The position numbers and the translations under genes are program-made. This document shows positions 1 to 11,349 of a stretch of DNA of 64,000 nucleotides, one piece after another. A model generated the notes under the pieces. The model did no database searches, was not told where the DNA came from, and worked only from the letters and a program-made list of their open reading frames with translations. This DNA comes from Kingdonia uniflora (taxonomy: Eukaryota > Streptophyta > Magnoliopsida > Ranunculales > Circaeasteraceae). The stretch spans positions 2,035,370 to 2,099,369 of the forward strand of contig JACGCM010002238.1 of NCBI GenBank assembly GCA_014058105.1, in the 5' to 3' direction. The number at the start of each line of letters is the position of its first letter. Within the stretch, counting starts at the first letter, position 1.

Positions 1-200
1 GGGCATCGTAATACAAGATGTTGACGCTACTGCCAGAGTTCACCAACATACGCTTAACAAGGACACCCCCGATCACAATCCAAATGACTAAGGCATCATT
101 ATATGGATGGAATACTGAGCCCAAATCGTTATCCATGAAATAGATGGCTTGTCCGTGTTGTGGCTCTGGCCCCGCCTCAATGTCGTGGGTTATCTGTTGG
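1..200 (-). pseudogene. gypsy aspartic protease, N-terminal fragment
   Basis: On the minus strand the frame reads HPYNDALVIW, then KRMLVNSGSSVNILYYDA up to the window edge. This matches the start of plant gypsy proteases, where a conserved PHNDALV-type segment precedes the catalytic D-T/S-G-S-S loop. Here the catalytic aspartate codon is replaced by AAC (Asn), giving NSGSS, so this copy should be catalytically dead. The frame is open from about position 200 to position 1. Confidence 0.7.
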
Positions 201-339
201 TTCTTGCTTAGGCGATAACATTGTTGCATGGAGTTGGAGACCTCCTTATGTGATTGTGCTTTGTTGAGGTCTCCCAGGATCATTTTAAATATTACCAGGT
301 GCCCCTGTACCTGAACGGTCATTGCTGACTGTTCGCGGG

Positions 340-2092
340 TTCTTTGAGGGAGTCTATCTTCAGGTGGGATTGGCCATTTGAGGTATTGAGTATAGCGCCC
401 TTGGCAGAACCATGTCTTAGTCATGTTAATCAGATTATAAAACTTCTCGGTCACGTGGTCGTGGATGTTGCGGTGTGCGCAGTATGGTCATCTGGGACAG
501 TCGGGCTTTGGACATGGTTTCCTGTAGTCTGGGTTATTCTTAATGATAGTGAGGAGGTCTACCCGTGTGAGAGTGAGGTTATTGGGCGAGTAGCATTCCC
601 AACGTAGGGCCTTTGGTCTTCCGTCCTGTGGGGGCTCAATTTTATCTCAAGGGTCCCGCTATAATCGCCTTTTATTCCTGCCGTCATCAGAGTCACACTG
701 GGGATCGTGGGCATCCCTTGGATGTTTAGAATTGTCTGGGCGCACGATATGCAAAGGGGCGGAAGCAGTAATGAGAAGGGCGGTTGTCTAGGACGCAGAT
801 GCTCGGTTGTCTGCTTCCACGTTCTAGCATTTTCAAACTTTCAAGTAGAGGTTCTTAAGTGTTTCGGGTTGCTTCATATGCAAGGCCTAGCAGAGTTTAA
901 AATTGGGTAGGCAAGCACCCATGAAAGCTAGATAGGCAGTTGAAGCATCAACCCGCCTAATGAGGATTAGTTCGCTCTTAAATCTTGACAGGAAGGAGTC
1001 GATGGTTTCCCTGACTTATTGTTTCAAAGAAAACAGCTCCGCTAACTATTTCTTAGATTGTTCGTTGTGTAGGTACTTTTTGATGAATGCCAAGGAAATT
1101 TTCTCAAATGTATAGATAGAGTTAGGTTTAAGGCTCTAGAACTAGGCAAGGTCCCCGTCGAACAGGGTCGAAGGGAACAGGCAATACATGTGCTTGTCAG
1201 TTTGGTATTGTAAGTCGATACTGTACTGGAATTTTGAGATGTGTTGGCCTGGGTCTTGGCTCCCGGTAAAGGCCTCTATCTTTATTCTAGAGTAGCTTTG
1301 GCCCAAGACATAATTCTGGATGGCCGCGGTGAAAGGTGTATTGTGGATCCGACGGAGGTCTCCTGATTAACCATTTGGTGGAGTCATTACTCTGCATATT
1401 TTTGATTAACGCCTCCACAGAGGCAGTCGTTAGTGGTAATGGAATATGCATTCCGGCGTCCCATCTTGGGGCGATCCCACTTCTGGTGGATGGCTCGTGG
1501 TATTTCTCGTATGGAGGCGCTCCTGGATACCGCTTATAAAATCGGTTGTTGTAGGTGAGGTTTCGTTCTTGGTAGGGTCTATAACCATTCTCGGGTGGAT
1601 AGGAGGGGTCTTTGGGGCTGTACAATTGGTGCCACTGCGGGGGATTTTCATAGTCGCTAATGTGCCAATCCCCGAAATGCACGATGGGTGCTAGGGGATG
1701 CATACATAGGTACTGTGGGGCGCAATAGCCCAGTGGCAGAGGGTCATTGTGGCTGAGCTAGTAAACAGATCACTGATAAGGTGGGCCTGCCACGTAGTAT
1801 ATTGGGGACTACAGTGTTGGGAAGTATTAAATGATCGGGGGTGCTGGTGTTCCTCGTGGTGGCAGGTACGGGTGATGACTGGTACGGGCTGGTATTCGTA
1901 TACTAGCCCATAAACTAGGGGAAATCGTGGGTGGGAATCGATATTTGGTGTCGCATCGTGGGGCGTAGACTCACTTACGGATGAGGATATCGCTGGGCCG
2001 CCAAGTAGCAGTTGAGGTCCATCGACGAAAGTGTCGCGTAATTCATCATTGGCCAATTGGAGCTGGCAAATTTGATCCTCCTTTGTTGACAT
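340..2092 (-). pseudogene. gypsy gag polyprotein, degenerate
   Basis: Gag would form the retrotransposon capsid. The likely start is the ATG at 2092 (MSTKEDQICQLQLAND). Downstream the minus strand shows a proline- and tyrosine-rich linker (about 1700-1290). A Retrotrans_gag-type domain follows, with GSQDPGQHISKFQYSI and CLFPSTLFDGDLA near 1270-1140, then AFIKKYLHNEQSKK and ETIDSFLSRFKSELILIRR near 1100-960. The HDHVTEKFYNL motif before protease lies near 450. At least three in-frame stops and several frame changes interrupt it. No CCHC zinc knuckle was found. Confidence 0.7.
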
Positions 2093-2212
2093 TTTCTCTT
2101 ATAATAGTAATAGTGTGGCCCGCATTTCTGCCATAGCTTGCTTTTGTGTTTGGTTTCATGTAAAAACCACCATCTTCGCATGGTTTGGATAGAGGTTGAA
2201 GACGTGTGAATG

Positions 2213-2226
2213 CAGACGGTGCCAAT
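2213..2226 (-). promoter_or_regulatory. primer-binding site of gypsy element
   Basis: The minus strand reads TTGGCACCGTCTGCA directly inside the inner LTR end (..CTACA). It closely resembles the TGGCGCCGTCTGTGG-type primer-binding sites of plant gypsy elements. Its position between the LTR and gag supports the call. Confidence 0.6.
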
Positions 2227-2678
2227 TGTAGTCTCGTGATTCCTCTCAGGGACGATAATAAGTGTATATTAGTTTTGGGCCTTATACGTTCCACTAGAGG
2301 AGGTCACCACTCGACTCTCTCTAGGTTTCTCCCCTTCAGCTCTCTTAGTTTCTTTAAAGGAAGAGGAAGTGCCCAAAAAGAAGGTCCCTCTCTAGGTTAC
2401 CTTTCCTACTGATTTATAGGGAGGGTTTGACCTAAAAGTGCTCCTGCTCACGTACCGTATGTAATTCCTAAGGTATCCCTTAGGGGTCGTAGGCTCTACA
2501 TCTCCACGTAGGCAGGGGTTAACGCCCGTTGCCATCTGTTGTGTTCATCGTGCCTTTGGGGTCATCAGGTGAATTCTCGCCTGAGACGTGTTCGTCACTA
2601 GCAGGGAACTCGTATAACGACCTAAACGGTTGATACTAGCCAGAGTGCTCCTAATTTTGGCTGAGAGGCTGTCCAACA
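2227..2678 (-). repeat. 5' LTR of gypsy element
   Basis: On the minus strand this 452-bp segment begins TGTTGGACAGCCTCTC and ends ..GAGACTACA, so it has TG...CA ends next to the primer-binding site. A TATA-like CCCTATAAATC lies near 2410-2421 on the minus strand, as expected for the U3/R promoter. The partner LTR is outside the window, so the outer boundary is inferred only from the TG end. Confidence 0.65.
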
Positions 2679-2911
2679 ACCTTCCACCTCGTGGTTAGTG
2701 GAAGCGTGTTCCAACTACAGCAGATGGATTTTAGTATCCATAAAGGTCAAATTTATTGGTATCGAAATAGAAATTGTAATATGGGAGGTACTCAATGTTC
2801 TGAGTGTCGCCAACATCTATTATGCATGTAGACCAATAACAGTAGTAGTACTTTATAAACATTCCTTGAATAAAGGCAATTCATAGTATTAAAGTAAGTG
2901 GTTCCCAATCA
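2679..2911. repeat. copia LTR sub-repeat, left remnant
   Basis: The right-hand part (about 2865-2928) reads AAAGGCAATTCATAGTATT ... CCCAATCATTACTTG. This is the same unit that recurs at 9280-9470 and 15240-15320. The copia LTR therefore once continued across the site where the LINE now sits. The left part (2679-2860) is unassigned. Confidence 0.5.
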
Positions 2912-2928
2912 TTACTTGTAGGTGAGCC
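2912..2928. repeat. LINE target-site duplication, left copy
   Basis: TTACTTGTAGGTGAGCC, matching 9212-9228 with one mismatch. It is followed by a poly-T run, the poly-A tail of the minus-strand LINE. Confidence 0.7.
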
Positions 2929-3099
2929 GTATTTTTTTTTGTAGAAAGTTTAGTAGGATATATTATAGAACATTTACAGCCGAGTGCGAGGGTTGCATGA
3001 TATTTACTAGTACATGTCACTAGTGCATATGCCGGCAGCCCTGGTAAAAACTAACAAGGTAACTACGAAAAAACTGATAAAATATTAAAAGATGAGTCA

Positions 3100-6000
3100 C
3101 CTAGCATAGTGCTAAAGATATTCACCTCCTTCTGACTCTAAAGTATTTTGTGGTGTGCTCTTCGATGTCCTATAGGTAACTTGGTTTGTCGTTAGTCCAT
3201 TCTTCCATAGGCTATTCTGGGTCTGGCCCTCTTCGTGCGAGGTGATCTGCAGAAAAGTTATATTCTCTCTATACATGACTAAATCGGTTGTTCTGAAGGA
3301 GAGGAGTAATCAGATTCCATGTTGTTCTGAGAAACCAGGGTATATTGTCTTTGAGGAAAGCTTTAATAGCTACAGCTGAATCAAAGATAACCTAAACTCG
3401 TCTTCAGCCGTATATTATAGCACGTTGAACGCCCGATATGATTGCAGTGGTCTCTGTTATATAGTTTGTAGCTTGACCAATTGATTTGCTGAAAGTGCCC
3501 AAGACCTTCTCGGTATTATTTCTGCACATTATACCAATCCCCGTTGGTCCTAGATTACCCATAGCAGATCCATCACAGTAGATTTTAACCTCGTTCACTT
3601 CAGGGAGCAACCACCTGCAAATCTCGATATTGTTGTGTTTTCATGGTTTGTATTAGACATTTAGCACCTTTATGACCTTCAGGTCATGAAACACGTTGTT
3701 CATCGTATGTTGAGAGAGGTGGGCAGCATTTGCGATATCCATTAGGATGTTCAGCGTAATTTTTTGGATTGTAATCTTGAGTCCATCTGAGTGCCAGTTA
3801 CTTCTTGTGTACCAAATGTTGCTGCATATAGAGAAAACCATGGCAACCCATAAATCTTTAATATATGAGCTAGACGATTTTCCCCTTTCCATAATGGTTC
3901 TTCAAGTATCTGTAGGTGTAATAGGATCATAGGAGAAGCAGTTTGTAGCCCTTTGCCAGAGAGAGGCCGCAGGGGGGCAATGTAGTAGTATTTATATTTA
4001 TATTTCCAAGTTGTTGTGGCATTGGTGATAGACCGAGACCAAGGCTATGCCTTTTTTCCCGATGATGACGTCCATAGGCAGAAGATGGATCAGCAGACGC
4101 CATGCAAAATCTCCTAGTCTCGGGTAGATTGCTTTACTCCACACATATCTTTACCACCATGTCGTGTCCTCTCTTCTGCAGAGAGTGTCAAAAGTATTCT
4201 TGGTTGTGAATGCACCGTGTAGGTCTGGCTTCAAGATCATTGCGTCCTGCGCATTTAGGCTACACTGGATTTGTTGTATGTCTATTCCTAAAGCAAGGAG
4301 GAGAAGGCAGATATTATTAGGGACGTTCTATCCTTGTGGGATGATGAAGTTGCTGAGTTTTGACGTACAGATTTTCCACAAGTGCCCAAGCAAATCAATG
4401 TATTCCATGATAGGAATGTCTGTCGCCCAAGTGTTTCTCCAGAAATCAATTTGCGTTTCATTTCTGATAAGCCAGCCAATGTGAGGTTTTAAAAGTGTAG
4501 CTCCTGTTTGAATGCCCTTCCATATAGTAGAGTGTTTGTGGTAACGAATTGGGCCTCCGCTCTTGTATCTGAATTTGGATTTTAGAAATTTTGTCCATTC
4601 TTTTGTAGCTTGTTTAAAGACCCAATGCAGTTTGTAGAGCATTGTGTTATTTACTTCCCTCGTACTTTGAACTCCAAGTCCCCCTTCCTTTACCGGTTTG
4701 CAAACTTTCTTCCACTTTAGTGTCACTCCTTTCCGCTTTGTCGGGTCTCCCGTCTAGATATAGTTCCTAATGATATTGTCCCCCTCTTTGATAAGCGGCC
4801 GAGGCCACTTGTAAATTGCCATATTATGAATGGGGATACTGTTAAGGACAGACTTTGCTAGAGTAACTCTTCCCTGAAAAGAAATCATGCATCCATTCCA
4901 GCTGTTAGCCCTCTTTCAGATCTTTTCAATAAGCGGTATAATAGCTTGCTTTGTAACCCTCCCTTGTATAAGTGGGATGCCCATATATGTTTCGGGGAAC
5001 ATTCCCTCTTTGAAGCCAAATATATCTGAGACAATTCTTCTTCAGGTAAGAAGAATACTGCTCATGAAAATTTTGATTTTGGCCACACGATCTCTTTCCC
5101 AGACGCCACGTGATAGTTTGTAAGGAGGAGCTTAAGCTGTCGTAGGCATTTGGTGTTGCCATTTACAAATATAAAAATATCATCTGCAAATAGAAGGTGA
5201 GTGGGGCCATGCGTCATCTTTGTTGATGCCATAGTTTGTATTCTGCCTTGTTCCCTTACTCTATGGAGATTGATACTAAGAATGTCTTCTACAATTGCAA
5301 AGAGGATTGGGGATAGAGGATCCCCCTGCTTGAGGCCCTGAGACATTTGAAAGAACCTAGACAGATTTCCATTCACAAGGATAAAGATCATACTACTACT
5401 GATAATCATCTGAATCCAGTTGCCGAATTTCTGGTCTAACCCAAAATCTCTTAAAGTGGTGATGAGGAATGTCCAGCTTAGAGTATCGCATACTTGACTG
5501 ATATCAATCTTGAGAGCCACATTGTCGTTCTTTCTCTTGATTTTCATCCCATTAACCATTTCAGATGCCATACAAATGTTGTTGTGTATGTTTCGATTTT
5601 TGATAAATGCACTCTGGTCCCTTGTAACACATCTATTTGCAATTGGAGAGAGCCTTGTGGCTAGTATTTTTGTAATCACTTTAAAAAGAAAGTTACTAAG
5701 ATAAATCGGTCTGTAGTACAAAATAGAGGATGGGTTACTGATTTTCAGAATCAAGACAATGATGTTAGAGTTAAAGGTCAGAGGGATCATACCATCGCGG
5801 AAAAAGGAGGATATCCCTGAGTAAATGTCCATACTCAGTGTATCCCAGAATTTTTGAAAAAAAGCTCTTGAAGCCCCATCTAGATCACATGCATTGTTGT
5901 TATCCATGGAGAAAACCGCCTCCTATATCTCATCATTAGTTGGGATTGAAATGAGATGTATATTTTCCTCCTCTGACACTTAATGGGGGAGATGTACAAA

Positions 6001-7228
6001 TAGTGATGGGCAATGTTGAGTTTCTGTTGCCGAGAATTTGTAAATATAGCATTAGACGATGTGTTCTTGGATGCTGGTTTGGTTAGTAATGTTTCATCCC
6101 ATATCATCCTTTATTTCCGTGATAAGAGCTTAGATGTTTCGAGCCTTTATAGTTGCATGAAAGTATTTGGTATTTCTATCTCCTATGTGAAGCTATTTAA
6201 TCATCAACTTTTGCCTCCAGTACACCTCTTATGTTTCCTCTCATCTATTGAGTAGTTTCATTTAGGCAAGAAATCTCTTCGCAATTAGATCATTGGTGAT
6301 ATCTTCTTCCAACTGGAGTTGGAGTTGCAACATTTATCTCTCTAGTCTCGTTTTGTTTTTATGGTAGGTTACGGAATTCTCTTTCCACAACTTAATGTCT
6401 ACTTTTAGGCGTCTTAGCTTCAACATAAGATAGAATATAGTGGAGTAACATGCAACGGCTGTACCCATCTATTAGCAATCAGGGCCTCAAACCCAGGTTC
6501 CTCTTCTTAGGACTAAAGGTACCGGAATGGGATATTATACGGCCTAGGAACTTGGCAGCATTCACCCATAATCAGTGAATGGTTGGAATAGGTTCTAGGC
6601 ATCACCTTCAATCTTCAACCTGTGAATTTAGTCTGTCATTCTGCATTCTGTAAACATCTATCTAGGACCACCAGAGTTCGGTTAATTCTGCTTTGAACAT
6701 TACTCCAGGTAAACTAAAGTCTTGAAGAGGGGATCTCTAATAGCCGAGCAGTATCCAGAAAATTATTGAAGTCCATTACTGTGTTAAGTTAGGGAGGTCT
6801 TCTCCCCCTTTTCTTCGAGGTTCGCAACACCACATTAAAGTCTTCAATACATATCCATGGTTTTGTATTGGTTGCAGCAAAACTAGATAGGTTAGCCCAA
6901 AGCTCCAACCTGTTAATTTTATTGCAGTCTGCATGAATAAATGGGAAGCAGCACTCCAAGTATTGCACCGCAATATGTTATTTCGAAAGCTCAATAATGT
7001 CATGTTCAGACCTTCCTTTGCTTTATAGAATCCATATGTTGCCTTTCTCCCTTTCAAATTCATTGGTAAAGATTTTGGTTTCATACTCCGGCAGAACAAA
7101 GTCCTTACAAAATATTTTTGGTTCAGCAATGCCCACTATGTCTGGTAGTGTTCTTGCAGTTTTTTTCTGAGATATCGAGTTGTTTTTCTATTCCCCAGCC
7201 CTCGGGCATTCCAGAAGAAAACTTTCAT
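3100..7228 (-). pseudogene. LINE ORF2: endonuclease, reverse transcriptase, RNase H
   Basis: ORF2 starts at the ATG at 7228 (MKVFFWNARGLGN, the endonuclease N-terminus with its catalytic Asn). A one-base frameshift follows, then DIVGIAEPK carrying the catalytic Glu. The RT domain (5907-5062) is open: it shows RDQSAFIKNR, the first catalytic aspartate in ALKIDISQVCDTLSW, QGDPLSPILF, and the LLFADDIFIF core with two aspartates. C-terminal parts follow: WLIRNETQIDFWRNTWATDI (4726-4328), a zf-RVT-like segment (3892-3653), and an RNase H with IYCDGSAMGN (3610-3404) continuing to a degraded RFDSAVAIKAFL-like stretch near 3350. Stops separate the blocks. Confidence 0.8.
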
Positions 7229-7249
7229 TAATCTTTGCGGGTAGACCGT

Positions 7250-9097
7250 GTAATTCTCGAGGCTATGGTATACACCTTGCCTCCTTTAAAAACTTGGTTA
7301 GGGCCTAGTTGCAGTTGTTCTTCCTATTCCATTTCATCCGCCCAACTTGCGGGGTTTAGGTTGTGTCAGACATCATGTATCGCCTATAAATAAGTCTCCC
7401 CTCATCAAAAGTTTTAGCTGTTGGTGATTTTTGTGCACTATCTGCAAATGTTGTATTATCTACATACTCAGATAGTGGTGATATCAGGATCTCTGCATCT
7501 TCTGTGTGTCTTCTATGCATTTCTCCCCTGGAGGACTCGGGTTGTTATCCTTCTCTCCTGACAGTGCCGAGTTGGACTGTTCTATATCTGCCTCTACGTC
7601 CCTTAGTGTTGCAAACTTGTTTACTGTGATAACATCGGGTTGTTTGTTGCTGCTCTTTGTTTGTGACCATTCAGAGTTCGCAGGAATTTTTTCATGTTGG
7701 TGCAAATGATTCGTTAGCCTTGGCATGCCTGGGGTGGTAAATTAGTGGTAAAGTCGTACTACTCTCTTCCAGTGCCTCTCGTAAGTAAGTATGTTTGTTT
7801 GCAATATCAGTATTTGTTCTTCCCATGTCCTTGGTTTGAGGTTGCTTCTCATGGATTAGGATGCCTTGGTTGCCCCTGCTACCCTTAGCACCTCTTTATG
7901 ATGTCTTTGGCTTGTTCTTGTTTAGATCCGAGTCATTCAGCCGAAATGCTTTTTGCACTATTTTGCATTCGACAATAATGCGCCCAACGTTTTTGTAGTG
8001 ATTGCAGTATTTTAGGACTCGATGTAGTAGTATTTCCTATTTGATGATGTTTTCCTCCACCTCAAGCAAAATGTGGTCAGGGATTGGTTTCGACATGTCG
8101 ATATCAACTAGCACATTCGCATGGTATCCATAGTCTTGATTTTGTGTCGAGTAATCGAGCTGAATAGGAGTTCCAAGCGTCTTCCCAAGTGATATGATAA
8201 TTTTTTTGCTCCACATTTCTATAGGCAACCCAGGGAATTTATACCAAATCAGAGCATTTGAATTACAATGTATATCAAGCAAAAAGAATGGGTTCCAAGG
8301 CATAAGTCTTATAGGCATTTATTCGACCATCCAGGGTCCTCTGCTACTTATGTAAATCTTTTCCTCCTCGGACTCTAGTTTAATAATAAAGAACTCTTTG
8401 CCTATCAGAATCAATTTGCATGTGCCCTTAATCTTCCAATTTGTTCTTGCGTATGCTTGTACCGTTGTGAGCTTGATCTTATATAGGTCCAACCGACTGA
8501 TGAGACTGTATTGATATGTTGAGATGCCTTCAGAGAATTCAGCCCTAGGGATTGAGAGAATCGGTGTGTCTCATCTTCTTCCAGTTGCAATAAACCCAGT
8601 CGGTTCCTTGCTTTCCGTTACTATGCCTTGAACCTTGTCAGCAAATGTTTGGTGTGGTGTTCCTCCATTTGGGTCAGGGATGTTGCCATGGGAAGTAGAA
8701 ACCCTCCCCATAGCCTGGTTACCCATGAGTTCTTGTTCTGGTCAGATTGCCTTCATGGTGTTTACTTCCCCCGCAACCTTACCCATGAATCCCCAGGAGC
8801 AAATAACACGTTCTTGAGTAGTATGTGCCAAAATTGTGTAAAGGATTTTATACTGTAGGGCCTGAGTCCCATGCAGAACCTGAACAGCATCTCTCTGGTT
8901 TTTTATTATTGAAGGTATAGTCAGAGTTGGATTGTTGTTGCATCAGTGTTCATCATGAGGGTTGATTGCATTTTTAGGGTTTCGGTGGGATTGGTTGTAT
9001 GGTGATTAGTATCTAGCAATTCCTCTCCTCCTATCGAATAGATTCCTCGGGTGATGATGTCTTAAAGGAGCTTGAGAGTTGCAATATCCATCTCCAT
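7250..9097 (-). pseudogene. LINE ORF1: DUF4283 and CCHC-like nucleic-acid-binding protein
   Basis: The likely start is the ATG at 9097 (MEMDIATLKLL). Near 8500-8040 the minus strand carries the DUF4283 pattern typical of plant LINE ORF1: SRLDLYKIKLTTVQAYARTN, then GTCKLILIGKEFFI, then ALIWYKFPGLPIEMWSKKI and NVLVDIDMSKPIPDHILLEV. A partial zinc-knuckle-like YCNHYKNVGRIIVECK lies near 8000. ORF1 proteins bind element RNA. Stops and frameshifts break the frame, including between the two DUF4283 halves near 8320. Confidence 0.7.
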
Positions 9098-9211
9098 TAT
9101 GATTGATCACTTAGGGTTTGGTGGTTTCGGTAAAGAATTTTGCATCACTCATTCTTTTTTCACTTGAGTTTTTCTCTCTTTTTTCTCTTTTCTTAAAAGT
9201 GGGGTGGAAAT

Positions 9212-9228
9212 TTACTTGTAGGTGAACC
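9212..9228. repeat. LINE target-site duplication, right copy
   Basis: TTACTTGTAGGTGAACC, the partner of 2912-2928 (one mismatch). It adjoins the LINE 5' end. Confidence 0.7.
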
Positions 9229-10369
9229 TTGTTCATATCCTATTTACTCATGAAATCCTATTTAAAGTACATGATTTCCAATTAATACTAAAGGCAATTC
9301 ATAGTATTCAAGTTAGTGATTCCTAATCATTACTTGTAGGTGAACCTTGTTCATATCCTATTTATTCATGAAATCCTATTTAAAGTATATGATTTACAAT
9401 CATTACTTGTGGTTCATAGTATATAGTGCAATAAAGTATATGATTCCCAATCATTACTTACAAGTGAACCTTGTTCATGACTTTATACTCATGAGATCTT
9501 ATTAAGCGTCAATCCTAATTTTACCCCATAAAATAGTGATCATAACCTTAAAATGCATTTTAATAAAGTCTTAGCCAAGATAGTTATTCAAAACCATTAG
9601 ATGTTGTATTCCTTATTCTGAGAACTGGGGTATTATAAGCCCTAAAGTTCTATAAGGTCTGTATATTCTAGCCAAATTACCCTATTTGTTACGAATATGA
9701 GTGGTATTAGATATTTAGCTGACAAGTGGTCCCACCCTGAAGTCTACTAGGTTCACAAGATAGGTTAATTATGTTTGTCTTTGAACTAACATTCTAGGGT
9801 ACAGGTTGCAATTAGTGCCTATATATTTCTAAATATTATCATATAATATCTAATTGTACCTAGATATAAAAAATTGGTTCCTCAAACACCAAGTTTTTAG
9901 AAATAAGACTAAGTCAATTCCCATTGAGCTTTACTTATTTGTCATTGATGATTAACTGTGATTTAGATATGATTTCTAAATTAATCTTGGTTTCGTATTA
10001 TCTGTGATCCCTGATAATGATAATTAGTATCCTAGGGGCATACCATTAATATCCTACCAGCTATCGTAAGATACTTAAATAGGTATTAATCTATTTACTT
10101 ATATCTCTTATAAGTGAGTCAGTTTTCCTATACAAGGCACCCATTTCCAAAAAAAATTAAAAATGGGTCCCCCATGGAGTAGGTCCAGTCAATAGGAATT
10201 TTTCAAAAAAAAGACTCAATTTGACCAAAAATTGAGCTCTTCAGAGCCAATTTAGTGTTGAAACCGGTTCTAGACCAGTCTGGCTTGGTATGGATCAAGG
10301 TCTAGACCGGGTTGAATGGTCTAGACCAGTTTGACCAAGTTAAACTGCAACATGTCATCCATTAGTGAC

Positions 10370-10600
10370 TGCCACATGCCATTCCAGTGACTGCCACGTG
10401 TTATTGTGTGTGCCCCATGGCATGCCACTGTTTGACACGTGGCATGTTGAGGACATGCCACTGTCCTACCACGTATCCTTGACACGTGTTACTGCCACAT
10501 CAGCGTTTGGATAAGGATGACGTCATCAAATAATAAAAAAATATTTAAAAAATATATATATATATATATATATATATTGTATTGATGACGTCATCATGAC
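10370..10600. promoter_or_regulatory. G-box cluster and paired TGACGTCA palindromes in LTR
   Basis: CACGTG cores occur in GCCACGTGTT, GACACGTGGC and GACACGTGTT, with further CCACGTAT and GCCACATC variants. The TGACGTCA palindromes at 10518-10525 and 10586-10593 flank an AT-rich core. CACGTG and TGACGTCA are established bZIP/bHLH target motifs in plants. Their role here is inferred. The right LTR has the same arrangement. Confidence 0.5.
10552..10577. repeat. (TA)n microsatellite
   Basis: About 13 TA dinucleotides between the two TGACGTCA palindromes of the left LTR. Confidence 0.9.
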
Positions 10601-11116
10601 CTAAAATCGTCATTTTTGGCCGTTAACTACCCAAATTCAATGCCACTTTCCCGGCGATTGGGACATCTCCCTAAGACGTTCTATATACCGTTGAAAACCT
10701 TATGGAATATGCTACGCAACAAAAATAGTTTTGCGCCTATCTGATGTCCACAAAAAAAGTTATTTTGGTTTGAAAATAGTCATTCATCAAGGATTAAAAA
10801 CACCAAAATAAGCTATTTTAATCCGAATAAAATAGATAAAAATTACTTTAATCTATATTTTAATATCTGCTGAGGAATAATATAATAGAAGTTATCAGTT
10901 CTATATCTTGAGAGTAATTGGGAGAAGAGAGATTTCTTATTGAATTGAGAATTGTTTCTCTGTACATAATACAAAGTAGATAACCCCACAATATAGGTTA
11001 CCAAACCTACTCTAACTCTCCCCATAAACCCTAAAGGCCTATGGGCTTGTTAGGAGTCTAATAGGATACCCCAACCCAGTTGGGCTCCTAGCTTGGGATG
11101 GACCCAATTCCTAATA

Positions 11117-11126
11117 CTCCCCCTTA
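11117..11126 (-). promoter_or_regulatory. polypurine tract of copia element
   Basis: The minus strand reads TAAGGGGGAG immediately before the 3' LTR start (TATTAGGAGTTGGG). This is the expected site of plus-strand priming for reverse transcription. Confidence 0.6.
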
Positions 11127-11349
11127 GGGTGTTCCATACCAGGATAACTTGCCTCATCAAAACCTCTGCCTAGCAAAACCCCATTGGGCAGAAAGTTGTA
11201 CAAGGAAAGAGTGCAATCCTATGCCATGTATTGGTTGTGGACGCGTATACGTTGCCTCTTCAAAATCTCTGGTCAGTAAAACCTCTTAGGATAAAAACTG
11301 CACTATCAGGAAAAATAGTACAACACGCATGTGTCAACGTCAGGCTGGG

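Larger units (their letters stand above)
1..2678 (-). mobile_element. Ty3/gypsy retrotransposon, 5' part (decayed)
   Basis: Read on the minus strand, this segment has the order expected of a Ty3/gypsy element: 5' LTR (2227-2678), primer-binding site (about 2213-2226), gag (2092 to about 340) and the beginning of the aspartic protease (about 120 to 1). The window edge cuts the element inside protease, so RT, integrase and the 3' LTR lie to the left, outside the window. Gag has several in-frame stops and frame changes, so this copy cannot be autonomous. The assignment rests on gag and protease similarity recognised by eye plus LTR and PBS structure. The other LTR and the target duplication cannot be checked here. 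Confidence 0.8.
2929..9211 (-). mobile_element. L1-type LINE, near full length, inactive
   Basis: This 6.28-kb non-LTR retrotransposon is in reverse orientation: a poly-A tail (poly-T at 2932-2940), ORF2 (about 7228 to 3100) and ORF1 (about 9097 to 7250). It is flanked by 17-bp direct repeats (2912-2928 and 9212-9228). The order endonuclease, reverse transcriptase, zinc-binding region, RNase H is that of plant L1 elements. Frameshifts and stops occur throughout both ORFs, so it is dead, but the RT core is open for 281 codons. It landed inside a tandem sub-repeat of a copia LTR and is therefore younger than that LTR. Confidence 0.85.
9229..11116 (-). repeat. 3' LTR of Ty1/copia element (left copy)
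   Basis: About 1.9 kb, homologous along its length to 15240-17158. It contains tandem sub-repeats of an AATCATTACTTGTAGGTGAA-type unit (9212-9470), a G-box cluster (10370-10490), two TGACGTCA palindromes (10518-10525 and 10586-10593) around a (TA)n core, and the inner boundary ..CCCAATTCCTAATA at 11116. A polypurine tract adjoins it. The LTR originally continued left of the LINE. Its outer end is not resolved. Confidence 0.75.
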
